From the NCBI GenBank assembly GCA_020248985.1, contig JADCGL010000022.1:248001-312000 (forward strand): DNA of 64,000 nt. Reading direction: 5' to 3'. Under the pieces are notes generated by a model. The model was not told where the DNA came from. It did not search any database and saw only the letters and a program-made list of their open reading frames with translations. A program made the translations under genes and the position numbers. Below, one piece after another: positions 56,675 through 64,000 of the stretch (positions are counted from its first letter, which is position 1; each line of letters starts with the position of its first letter). Source of the DNA: Telmatospirillum sp. GTDB taxonomy: Bacteria; Pseudomonadota; Alphaproteobacteria; CACIAM-22H2.

Positions 56675-57886
56675 ATGATGTACACGCTTTATCAGACCTC
56701 GGCCGATATGATGCTTCCCGTGCGCGCCCTGGCGGCGGCGACCAGCCGCGGCTTGGCGCTGGGCGGGCCTGAAACCTTCGATCGCTGGCGCGCGATCGGT
56801 GCACTCTGCGAAATGACGACGCGGGCGGCCTTCAGCCACAACCGCCCCGCCTTCGACATCGAATCCGTGATGTGTGGCAACGAATTGGTGCCAGTCACCG
56901 AAGAACCGGTTGCAACGACGCCGTTTTGCACGCTGGTGCGCTTTGCCAAGCAGAATGCGCCGCCGCAGCCCAAAGTACTGCTGGTCGTGCCGCTCTCGGG
57001 GCATTTCGCCACTTTGTTGCGCGATACTGTGCGCGTGCTGCTGCCCGACCACGACGTGCATGTGACCGACTGGACGAATGCGCGCGACGTCGGCGTGTGG
57101 CAAGGCCGCTTCGGGTTCGACGAATATGTCGAGCACATCGTCCAATTCCTCGAGACCATGGGTCCAGGCACGCATGTTGTGGCCGTATGCCAGCCTTGCG
57201 TGCAGGCCCTTGCCGCCGCCGCCTTGATGGCCGAAGACGACAATCCCGCCCAGCCGCGCAGTCTCACGCTGATGGCGGGGCCCGTCGATTGCCGCGTCAA
57301 CCCGACCAAGGTCAACAAACTCGCCACCAGCAAGCCGATGAGCTGGTTCGAGCAGAACCTCATCAGCCGCGTGCCGCTGCGCTTCAAGGGCGCAATGCGG
57401 CGCGTCTATCCGGGCTTTCTGCAGCTGACGGCTTTCATGAGCATGAATGCCGAGCGCCACATCAAAGCGCAGGTCGATCTCTATCGCGCGCTTGCCAAAG
57501 GCGACGATGCGCAGGCCGAAACGATCAAGACCTTCTACGACGAGTATTTCGCCGTGCTCGACATGACGGCCGAGTTCTATCTCGAGACGGTCGAGCGCGT
57601 GTTCCAGAAATACCTGCTCGCCAAGGGCGAGCTCGAATGGAAGGGCCGGAAGGTCGATCCCAAAGCGATCCGCCGCACGGCCTTGTTCACGGTCGAAGGC
57701 GAGCGCGACGACATCTGTTCGCTTGGCCAGACCGTGGCGGCGCACGATCTGTGCGCGAGCCTCCGCCCCTATCGCAAGAAGCATTATATGCAGGCTGGCG
57801 TCGGGCATTACGGCGTGTTCGCCGGGCGGCGCTGGGCAGGCCAAATCTATCCGTTGGTGCGCAATACGATCCTGGCCAACGAATAG
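56675..57886 (+). CDS. phaZ: Intracellular polyhydroxybutyrate depolymerase
   Basis: The 403-residue enzyme breaks down native PHB granules in the cytoplasm. Like the PhaZ1 group, it has a cysteine nucleophile, Cys172, in VAVCQPCVQAL instead of a serine lipase box. The acid is in VEGERDDICSLGQ and the histidine in GVGHYGVFAG. The start at 56675 (MMYTLYQTS) matches the family N-terminus; earlier Met codons overlap the divergent GST start. It shows that the host stores PHB. Confidence 0.93.
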   Translation: MMYTLYQTSADMMLPVRALAAATSRGLALGGPETFDRWRAIGALCEMTTRAAFSHNRPAFDIESVMCGNELVPVTEEPVATTPFCTLVRFAKQNAPPQPKVLLVVPLSGHFATLLRDTVRVLLPDHDVHVTDWTNARDVGVWQGRFGFDEYVEHIVQFLETMGPGTHVVAVCQPCVQALAAAALMAEDDNPAQPRSLTLMAGPVDCRVNPTKVNKLATSKPMSWFEQNLISRVPLRFKGAMRRVYPGFLQLTAFMSMNAERHIKAQVDLYRALAKGDDAQAETIKTFYDEYFAVLDMTAEFYLETVERVFQKYLLAKGELEWKGRKVDPKAIRRTALFTVEGERDDICSLGQTVAAHDLCASLRPYRKKHYMQAGVGHYGVFAGRRWAGQIYPLVRNTILANE

Positions 57887-58022
57887 GCTCGGCGTATCCC
57901 GCTACGAGCGTTTATCGCAGTTGCAAAAAATATAAGCGCAGTCTGATGCGAATGCCGGCAGAATTCCAAAAAACAGGCACGAGTTTCAACAAGTTGCACA
58001 TCATTTGACGTTGCATTCATTC

Positions 58023-58039
58023 ATTGTGCGACGCACAAT
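58023..58039. promoter_or_regulatory. Perfect 17-bp palindrome, candidate operator
   Basis: ATTGTGCG-A-CGCACAAT has two perfect 8-base arms around a single A. It lies 40 bases before the start of the cupin-like gene at 58080. A TTGACG element lies 12 bases before it. The ATTGT-n-ACAAT pattern resembles sites of GntR- or MarR-family repressors; no such regulator gene is adjacent. The rest of the region 57887-58022 shows no gene. Confidence 0.55.
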
Positions 58040-58079
58040 AATTTCTCTCTCGATGCCTGTCAGCGACCCGGAGGGTGCC

Positions 58080-59231
58080 ATGAATGTGCATGCTGCCGTC
58101 GATTTCAAGCAAGCTGGCCTCGAACATCCCGGCGGCGACAAGCTGGGGCTCAATGGCGGCGATTTCATCGCCATCGATCGCGACCGCGACGCCGGCTACA
58201 ACGCCACCTACCGGCCGCAAGCGCTCTACAATCGCGCGGAGAACGGCTTCCAGGCGACCAACGAAGCCTTCCTGCTGCACGAGGTGGCGACGAATCTGCC
58301 GATCCACCGCAGCGACACCGGCCCGACCGATTTCCATCTGCATTTGCCGCCGGGCGGATTCCAGCTTGTGCTGGTCACGTCGGGCATGTTCGCGTTCGAC
58401 TATGACGGCCGCTACCACTATGTCGGTCCGGGAGCCGTGATTCTGCAAAGTGCGATCGTGCACCGGCAGTTTTTCTATACATGGTCCGGCCTATCGACCG
58501 ACGCGAATCTCAAGACGCCGCAGACGGTTTTGCCGGACCCGACCATCATGGGCTATTCGGGCAAATTCCTCGAAGGCTTCATCACCGACCCGACCGAATT
58601 TCCGAACCCGACGATCCTGGGCCCCGACCGCATCGACGAAACAGAAACGCCGCGCACCGCCTGGTGCCATGCGCTGCACGACCGGCCGGTCGGTGCGGGC
58701 TTTTGGGTCCAAGACCCGCTGGCGCTCGACGCACTCTACAAACCGTTGCCGGGCGAAGCCCCCGGCCTCGCGGTCAAACCGGATGCGGGCGTTTACGTGC
58801 GCGATCTCGGCATCGCAGGCCCGAGCGGTGGTTTGGCAACCGGACACATCTTAGCAACGGACCCGCGCGGCCGCGCGCTGCTGCCCACGAGCGCCGTGGG
58901 TTTTGCCGACGTTACGGCCTTCGGAGAATGTGAAAACGTCGTGTATCGCGTCGTTCGCGGCACGGCCGAATTCAAGGACTCGAGCGGTAAAAGCTTGGGC
59001 CTGTCCACCGGCGACACGGTGACGGCCGGCAAGACCGCTGCCACGCTGGTTGCGATGGGCGAAGACACGCAGATCCTGCGCATCGGTCTGCTGAAGGGAA
59101 TCGACAAGCTGCGCAGATGGACGCCCACGCAACGCGACGAGATCGACAGCCTCGGCGCGCGCATCATCACGCGCACCGAGCGCCGGCCCTTGCGCACCGA
59201 AGGCAAACCGGTCGGGTATCTCTACGCCTAG
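58080..59231 (+). CDS. Cupin-like protein, 383 aa, function unknown
   Basis: The start has a perfect GGAGGG site 4 bases ahead of the ATG. The protein shows a cupin-type block in the N-terminal half (DFHLHLPPGGFQLVLVTSG, then YVGPGAVILQ) with histidines suited to bind metal. A second beta-rich unit in the C-terminal part (VVYRVVRGTAEFKDSSG, LSTGDTVTAG) suggests a bicupin. There is no signal peptide. Dioxygenase-like or sensing roles are possible, but the family was not recognised. The palindrome upstream suggests induction by a specific compound. Confidence 0.7.
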   Translation: MNVHAAVDFKQAGLEHPGGDKLGLNGGDFIAIDRDRDAGYNATYRPQALYNRAENGFQATNEAFLLHEVATNLPIHRSDTGPTDFHLHLPPGGFQLVLVTSGMFAFDYDGRYHYVGPGAVILQSAIVHRQFFYTWSGLSTDANLKTPQTVLPDPTIMGYSGKFLEGFITDPTEFPNPTILGPDRIDETETPRTAWCHALHDRPVGAGFWVQDPLALDALYKPLPGEAPGLAVKPDAGVYVRDLGIAGPSGGLATGHILATDPRGRALLPTSAVGFADVTAFGECENVVYRVVRGTAEFKDSSGKSLGLSTGDTVTAGKTAATLVAMGEDTQILRIGLLKGIDKLRRWTPTQRDEIDSLGARIITRTERRPLRTEGKPVGYLYA

Positions 59232-59287
59232 AATCAGGCGTCGCCGGCGTGACGCAGCGGACGAATGCAGGAAACGTCGGCGGGCGG

Positions 59288-59788
59288 TTAGGCCAGCCAA
59301 CGTATCGACGCTTCGTCCCAATGCGCAAAACTCGCGAAACGAACGCCCGGACGCAGATCGTCGGTGGCGACGAAATAGAGCATCAACAGAACCTTGCGCG
59401 GCCCGTTCGTAGCGGGAAGCGCAAGCCGCCCGACTTCGACCGCCGTTCCGTCGGTGAGCGTCGATTTCGTTTCGAACCAGAACGGATGCCCGCTGTCGAT
59501 CGCCCTGTCGATCTGCGCGTAGCGTCGCCGGCGCTCATCCTCCGGCGCCGAATGCAGCACGGTCGTGCCGCGCGGATCCTCGAGCAGCAGCGCGGCGAGG
59601 TCGTCGCCGACCAGGCTGTAGAGATAGGTGCCGTCCGGCATCCGCCGGTAGCACATGCTCATCGGCAGCAGATGCGGCGGAATCTCCGAAGCCGCAAACG
59701 CAACAGGCGGCAGGAGATCGCTCCCGCGCGCTTTGTTCCATGCCGCAAGAACCTGGTCTGCGTCGACGGGCAGCGAATGATCGGTCAC
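59288..59788 (-). CDS. PAS-domain protein (PAS_5-like), 166 aa
   Basis: The start is GTG with a GGAG motif 9 bases before it. The protein reads LPMSMCYRRMPDGTYLYSLVGDDLAALL, in two blocks, then FWFETKSTLTDG and VEVGRLALPA, the typical order of the short PAS-fold proteins widespread in Rhodospirillales. It has no output domain, so it probably regulates a partner. It is downstream of the globin gene on the same strand, 73 bases away. Confidence 0.75.
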   Translation of the reverse strand: MTDHSLPVDADQVLAAWNKARGSDLLPPVAFAASEIPPHLLPMSMCYRRMPDGTYLYSLVGDDLAALLLEDPRGTTVLHSAPEDERRRRYAQIDRAIDSGHPFWFETKSTLTDGTAVEVGRLALPATNGPRKVLLMLYFVATDDLRPGVRFASFAHWDEASIRWLA

Positions 59789-59861
59789 GCGAATGGGCTC
59801 CGGACGGGTCCTGAAAGAGGGCTAGTCTGCATCCGAGCGGTTTCCGGCGCGTTGAGATAGG

Positions 59862-60344
59862 TCAAGCGTCGTGCAGCCAAGCAGCGCGCGTGTACGAAGT
59901 CAAGGCGAGGTCCATATCGAGGGCAACCGCTTTGGCGATGGCCTGCAGCAGTTCCGCGAGGTCCATGCCGCTGTAATGCAGCGCTGCCAGCCGAATCATC
60001 TCGCAATGGAAGTAGTTGTAGCCCGCGATGTAGAGATACGGCGCAACTTTCCGCCGGTAGTGGATGGTGCCGATGCGGATCGCTTGATCGATATAGTCGT
60101 CGTCGAACCGGCCCGAAAACAGCGAATCCCAGTGCTTTTTCTGCGCCGGCTTCAGGTGCCGGTCGATGTCGTAGCCGTGGAAAATCGCCGCCGTCGCCGG
60201 CATATGGTGCACGAAGCGATAGAATTCCGAGATCAGATTGTCGATGTTGTTCTGCACGATCGGATGGAACGTGCGCATGTTCCCGATCGTGATGTCGGTG
60301 ATGTTCAGAAGCTTCAGACGTTTGGATAGATCGACGGCCGCCAC
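59862..60344 (-). CDS. Stand-alone globin sensor (protoglobin/globin-coupled-sensor type)
   Basis: The 160-residue protein has the globin fold of globin-coupled sensors. RIGTIHYRRKVAPYLYIAGYNYF supplies the proximal histidine in RIGTIHYRR, followed by the AGYNYF helix. FYRFVHHMPATAAIFHG lies in the helices before. Haem binding and oxygen or NO sensing are expected. No signalling domain is attached, so it must act on another protein or act as a carrier. The GTG at 60344 has an AAAGGAAA site; a TTG at 60371 is an alternative. Confidence 0.82.
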   Translation of the reverse strand: MAAVDLSKRLKLLNITDITIGNMRTFHPIVQNNIDNLISEFYRFVHHMPATAAIFHGYDIDRHLKPAQKKHWDSLFSGRFDDDYIDQAIRIGTIHYRRKVAPYLYIAGYNYFHCEMIRLAALHYSGMDLAELLQAIAKAVALDMDLALTSYTRAAWLHDA

Positions 60345-60569
60345 AATGCGTTTCCTTTCTTCTCGACCCAAGACTCTTGGTCGGAAACCGAAACGGCGCG
60401 CCAGAATCGAGGCGCCGACATCTCACCCTATCGTCTGCGTTCTTAACGAAGGCTTAAGCAACGTCGGCCGCCGGAAGGTCCGCGGCGCGCATGCGGCAAA
60501 GTTCACTAAAAATTAAACACTCGGGTCCAACCTTTCGTCAGAACGGGGACGAGGGGGGGGGACCGCAAA

Positions 60570-61094
60570 ATGGCAAAATACGCCTTCACGCCGACGGGCA
60601 AAGAACTGACCTTCGGCGAAGACGAGGTCATCGTCAGCAAAACAGACTTGAAGGGCAGGATAACCTACGGCAACGAAGTCTTCCTTCGTATTGCGGGCTA
60701 TCCCGAATCGGAGATCGTCGGGGCGCCGCACAGCATCCTGCGGCATCCATGGATGCCGCGGTGCGTTTTCAAGCTTCTGTGGGACAAGATCGAAGCCGGC
60801 GACGAGATTTTTGCCTATGTCGTCAACATGGCAAAGGGCGGCGACCACTATTGGGTGTTCGCGCACGTCACGCCGACATTCGGCGCCGAAGGCAAGATCG
60901 TCGGCTACCATTCCAATCGCCGCAAGCCCTCTACGACGCAGATACAATCGGCCTCAAGCCTGTACAGAACGCTTCTCGAGATCGAACAGCGCGCGCCCGA
61001 CAAAAAGATCGGGATGGCGGATTCTTCCGAACATCTCGAGTCGGTTCTCAAGTCGAAGGGGGTCAGCTATGACGAATTTGTCTTCGCTGTCTAA
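60570..61094 (+). CDS. PAS-domain sensor protein of a split Aer-type receptor
   Basis: The 174-residue protein has a PAS fold like the Aer sensor: [57 protein letters not shown] flavin cofactor is possible. The C-terminal 60 residues form an alpha-helical tail ([16 protein letters not shown]). It overlaps the chemoreceptor gene by 26 bases in another frame. A run of nine G (60553-60561) lies 8 bases before the ATG and serves as, or next to, the ribosome-binding site. Confidence 0.85.
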   Translation: MAKYAFTPTGKELTFGEDEVIVSKTDLKGRITYGNEVFLRIAGYPESEIVGAPHSILRHPWMPRCVFKLLWDKIEAGDEIFAYVVNMAKGGDHYWVFAHVTPTFGAEGKIVGYHSNRRKPSTTQIQSASSLYRTLLEIEQRAPDKKIGMADSSEHLESVLKSKGVSYDEFVFAV

Positions 61095-62361
61095 AGCGGT
61101 TTTTGCGACGGCATTCGCCGCGTTTTTCGGTCTGGCGGGCTTCGTCGCAGGTTTGTTGGACTTTGCGTTTGCCCCAATTCCGGTCCTCGCCGGCGCCATT
61201 TCTGCCTTGATGGCGGCCTATTATTCGGCATCCGCGCGGCGCTGCGTTCTCGAGGTCAATGCGATCGCGCGCGCGGCGGCCAAAGGCGATCTCGAACCGC
61301 GTCTCGTCGGCATCCGCGAGCGCGGCGAGCTGCGCGAGCTTCCCAATTCGATCAACACGCTGATCGACGCAACCGACGCGTTTGTCCGCGAAGCGGCCGC
61401 GTCGATGGAACATGCCCGGCAAGGCAAGTTCTACAGAAAGGTGCTCGAGACGGGCATGCTGGGATCGTTCAAGCGGGCCGCTCGGGTGATCAACACGGCC
61501 AACGATTCGATGCGCGAAAAACTGGTGGCGAACCGCAAACTCGCCGTCGGCTTCCAGGAGGAAGTCGGCTCGGTCGTCCAGGGCGTCGCCGGATCCGCCC
61601 ATTCGCTTCGCGCGCACGCCGAGTCGTTGGTCAAAATTGCCGAAGACACGCAGCAGCGTTCGCTCGCAGTGTCCGCCGCGTCCGAACAGGCGACGACGAA
61701 CGTACAGACGGTTGCTGCCGCAGCGGAAGAGCTCTCGGCATCTATTCGCGAGATATCTTCGCGCGTCGGCGAGGCGGCTTCGATCGCGACGCAAGCCGCA
61801 ACCGAGGCCAAAGCCGTCGACGCGACTGTCACGTCGCTGGCCGCGGCGACCGGGCGGATCGGCGAGTTTGCGACGTTGATCCGCAAGATCGCCGAACAGA
61901 CCAATCTGCTGGCGCTGAACGCGACGATCGAGGCGGCCCGCGCCGGCGACGCCGGCAAAGGTTTTGCGGTTGTCGCTTCCGAAGTGAAGGGGCTCGCAAA
62001 TCAGACCGCCCGCGCGACGGAAGACATCTCCAGCCAGATCGCGGCCATCACCGACTCGACTCAGGATGCGGTTGCCGCAATTCGGGGTATCGCGACCACG
62101 GTTGCGAAAGTGAACGAAGCGACGACCGCGATCGCCGGTGCGGTGGAGGAGCAGAATGCCGCGACACAGGAGATCGCGCGAAGCGTCAGCGAAGCCTCCG
62201 CCGGGACGAGCATGGTCACGTCGAACATCACATCGGTTTCGCAATCGACCGAAAGCGTGCGCGAATCGGCCCGTACCGTGCTCGACGCCGCTTCGGGGCT
62301 GAACCGACAGTCCGAGGAGATGCGCGGCGCGGTCGCAAGCTTCCTGGAGAAAACCAAATGA
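61069..62361 (+). CDS. Methyl-accepting chemotaxis protein (Aer-like, no periplasmic domain)
   Basis: The 430-residue receptor has two N-terminal helices as a hairpin ([20 protein letters not shown] and [15 protein letters not shown]), a HAMP-type region with possible duplication (about residues 60-165) and the signalling domain with [20 protein letters not shown] and [17 protein letters not shown]. No ligand-binding domain is present, so input must come from the PAS protein encoded just upstream. A GAAGGGGG site precedes the ATG. It directs energy or redox taxis through CheA and CheW. Confidence 0.92.
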   Translation: MTNLSSLSKAVFATAFAAFFGLAGFVAGLLDFAFAPIPVLAGAISALMAAYYSASARRCVLEVNAIARAAAKGDLEPRLVGIRERGELRELPNSINTLIDATDAFVREAAASMEHARQGKFYRKVLETGMLGSFKRAARVINTANDSMREKLVANRKLAVGFQEEVGSVVQGVAGSAHSLRAHAESLVKIAEDTQQRSLAVSAASEQATTNVQTVAAAAEELSASIREISSRVGEAASIATQAATEAKAVDATVTSLAAATGRIGEFATLIRKIAEQTNLLALNATIEAARAGDAGKGFAVVASEVKGLANQTARATEDISSQIAAITDSTQDAVAAIRGIATTVAKVNEATTAIAGAVEEQNAATQEIARSVSEASAGTSMVTSNITSVSQSTESVRESARTVLDAASGLNRQSEEMRGAVASFLEKTK

Positions 62362-62401
62362 AGGGGCCGAGCGCGTCGGCATGCGTGGCAAAGGATGAAC
62401 A

Positions 62402-63040
62402 ATGGATGAGTTGTTGCGATGGATGGACTTCCTGGCGATCGCCGTTCTCGCGGTTTCAGGCGCATTGGTTGCTTCCCGAAAGCAGTTGGACATCGTTGGG
62501 TTCATTCTGATCGCCGCCGTCACGGGTTTTGGCGGCGGCACGGTCCGGGACTTGCTTCTCGGGCGGACGCCCGTTTTTTGGCTGCAGTCGCCGGCACAGA
62601 TCGGACTCTGCGCCGGCCTCAGCGTATTTGTTTTCTTCTTTGCGCATCGGATCGAGTCGCGCTTTCGCTCCCTTCTCTGGGCCGACGCGGTCGGGCTCTC
62701 GCTGTATGCGATCGTCGGCACGGAGACGGCGCTCTCGTTCGGCGCGGGGCCTGCTGCGGCAGTTCTGCTGGGCACCGTCACCGCGACCTTCGGCGGGATT
62801 CTCCGCGACATCATCTGCAACGAACTGCCGCTTATCCTGCGAAAGGAGATCTACGCGACGGCAGCGGCCGCCGGCGCAGCGCTGTTTGTGCTGTTGACGG
62901 AGGCTGGGGTCGCGCGCGAATACGCATTCGTGATTTCCGCCGGATTCGTGTTCGCGATACGCGCGATCGCCATTCTCCGGGGATGGTCTCTGCCGACCTA
63001 CCGGCGTCGGACTGCAAATGCGTTTTCCGACGATGCGTGA
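62402..63040 (+). CDS. Trimeric intracellular cation channel (TRIC)/UPF0126 membrane protein
   Basis: The 212-residue protein has six or seven helices in two similar halves, each with the glycine motif: GFGGGTVRDLLLG and TFGGILRDIICNELP. These are hallmarks of the YicG/TRIC family of cation channels. The RD in each motif is conserved. It lies 40 bases downstream of the receptor gene and 35 bases before the HD-GYP gene. Which ion it conducts is not known. Confidence 0.9.
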   Translation: MDELLRWMDFLAIAVLAVSGALVASRKQLDIVGFILIAAVTGFGGGTVRDLLLGRTPVFWLQSPAQIGLCAGLSVFVFFFAHRIESRFRSLLWADAVGLSLYAIVGTETALSFGAGPAAAVLLGTVTATFGGILRDIICNELPLILRKEIYATAAAAGAALFVLLTEAGVAREYAFVISAGFVFAIRAIAILRGWSLPTYRRRTANAFSDDA

Positions 63041-63075
63041 AGACGACGCAACCACGCCGAAATGGGGCCGCCACA

Positions 63076-63699
63076 GTGGATAGGACAGAGATTCCGTTTC
63101 CCGCGCCTTTGGAGGGCTGGGTCGCGCGGCTCTGGCGCGAACAACGCGACAGCGACGGCATCGTCCACGCGCATTCCATCCGCGTCGGTCAGATCGCCGG
63201 TGTGGTGGCAGCGCATCTCGGCATTGAAGCCGTCGACGTCCTGAAGATCCAGCTCGCCAGCCAGTTCCACGACATCGGCAAGCTGGACCTCCCGCGCGAA
63301 GTGCTCTACGCCCCGCGCCGGCTGACCGAAGAGGAGATGGCGATCATTCGCCAACACTCGGCACTTGGCGCATTGCGGTTGCGCAAATTGGAGGCAGCGC
63401 CGGTGCTGGCACTTGTCGAAGACGTGACGCTGCACCATCACGAACGCTACGACGGCAGCGGGTATCCCGACCGCTTGATCGGCAATGCGGCGAGCCTTGC
63501 TGCACGGATCGCCGCAGCCGCCGACGTCTACGCCGCGCTTTGGGAGCGGCGGGCCTACAAGACGGCGATCTCGCACGACGAGGTGCTCGCCCGCATGACC
63601 ACGGGGGACGATCGAATGCGCCCGGCTTTTTTCGATCCGGAGGTGCTTGTGGCGCTTCGAGACACGCAACGCACCATTCGACGGCTTGTCGTGGATTGA
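63076..63699 (+). CDS. HD-GYP domain protein (possible c-di-GMP phosphodiesterase)
   Basis: The 207-residue protein is almost only an HD-GYP domain: HAHSIRVGQIAGVVAAHLG, the HD pair in QFHDIGKLDLP, and HHHERYDGSGYPDRL with the GYP motif, then AAAADVYAAL. The metal-binding histidines and aspartates look intact, so hydrolysis of c-di-GMP is likely. No sensor domain is attached. The start is GTG; the spacing to the GGGG motif is long, so expression may be low. It fits the motility theme of the neighbouring genes. Confidence 0.9.
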   Translation: MDRTEIPFPAPLEGWVARLWREQRDSDGIVHAHSIRVGQIAGVVAAHLGIEAVDVLKIQLASQFHDIGKLDLPREVLYAPRRLTEEEMAIIRQHSALGALRLRKLEAAPVLALVEDVTLHHHERYDGSGYPDRLIGNAASLAARIAAAADVYAALWERRAYKTAISHDEVLARMTTGDDRMRPAFFDPEVLVALRDTQRTIRRLVVD

Positions 63700-64000
63700 T
63701 TGTCGAACAACAAGCGGATCTGTGAATGCCGAAGCCTTCGCTTCTTCGGCAGCAAGCGCCGTGGCGCGCAAGAAAACGGAAGATGCGCGAACCCGCGCCA
63801 ACCTATTTTGCGCGACGCAGTCCGGCCCGGTTGTCGCATTTGTTCGGCGCTGGCGTGCCGTAGTGGATGTAAGTGAGAAGCTTTGCCGGAAATCCGGCAA
63901 AAACTTACGTCGTCCTCAAGATGCCGAAAAAGACTGCATTTGTGTCGTGCCCGAGTCTCTGGAAACAGCCCTGAACTGACGTTCGGCTTGATTCAATAAT
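63700..64000. other. Intergenic end of window with two inverted repeats
   Basis: No convincing gene is seen in the last 301 bases. A 7-bp stem (GCCGAAG / CTTCGGC, 63728-63750) lies 28 bases after the HD-GYP stop and may work as a terminator without a U-run. A second, nearly perfect hairpin, TTTGCCGGA-AA-TCCGGCAAA, is at 63882-63901. The latter may be an operator or transcript end for genes beyond the window. Confidence 0.4.

Noticed and set aside
58005-58079. A TTG start that would extend the cupin-like protein by 25 residues
   Set aside because: The extension would cover the palindrome, and the ATG at 58080 has a perfect GGAGGG site.
63647-63979. A 110-codon frame at the right end
   Set aside because: It starts inside the HD-GYP gene in another frame and runs through hairpins with no ribosome-binding site.

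Overview
The window is a GC-rich (mostly well above 60 percent by eye) alphaproteobacterial chromosome segment. The rplU-rpmA-obgE-proB-proA-nadD-rsfS-rlmH order, TRAP transporters, an intracellular PHB depolymerase, an Aer-type receptor encoded as two genes and an N-type ATPase suggest a free-living Rhodospirillales-like bacterium. The genus cannot be named from the sequence alone.

Layout. 1-5.5 kb: tail of a peptide-type ABC ATPase, a GhrA-like 2-hydroxyacid dehydrogenase, a conserved unknown, an M17 aminopeptidase, a glutathione S-transferase and a membrane protein. 5.5-11.8 kb (minus strand): HMG-CoA-lyase-type enzyme, class III CoA-transferase and a TRAP transporter (DctP, DctQ, DctM) with a second, TAXI-type binding protein, probably for uptake and cleavage of a branched hydroxy-dicarboxylate. 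11.8-27.4 kb: a mosaic nucleotide-sugar locus for surface polysaccharide. It has a glucose-1-P cytidylyltransferase, a DegT aminotransferase, a UDP-sugar dehydrogenase, a CapD-type dehydratase, rfbD-B-A-C for dTDP-rhamnose, an epimerase, a GHMP heptose-type kinase, a ColD-like dehydratase with His in place of the PLP lysine, and an orphan TPP-dependent E1 alpha/beta pair. 27.4-33.2 kb: housekeeping genes ending in rplU.

34.5-42.0 kb: an integrative element of about 7.4 kb in the 3' end of tRNA-Ser(CGA). It has a tyrosine integrase, a 14-bp att repeat at both ends, paired 9-bp repeats (TACCCATCC) near both ends, a phage-like minus-strand cassette of small overlapping genes, and three AT-richer plus-strand cargo genes, two of which carry HEPN-like Rx4-6H motifs. 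Just beyond the right att site lies an alkyltransferase-like gene broken by an amber codon.

42.5-51.7 kb: the most striking region. MotA- and MotB-type stator genes, a 368-residue protein of unknown function and a complete N-type ATPase operon (atpD-C-Q-R-B-E-F-A-G) form one unbroken chain; nearly every junction overlaps by 4-14 bases and the only gap is 4 bases. This predicts co-production of an ion-driven stator-like complex with an ion-pumping or ATP-making rotary enzyme. 51.7-59.2 kb: a small secreted protein, an MFS exporter-like carrier, a sugar-acid catabolic pair (SDR plus enolase superfamily), a second GST, PHB depolymerase and a cupin-like protein behind a perfect 17-bp palindrome. 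59.3-63.7 kb: a sensory cluster with a PAS protein, a stand-alone globin sensor, a PAS protein plus chemoreceptor (split Aer), a TRIC/UPF0126 channel and an HD-GYP protein.
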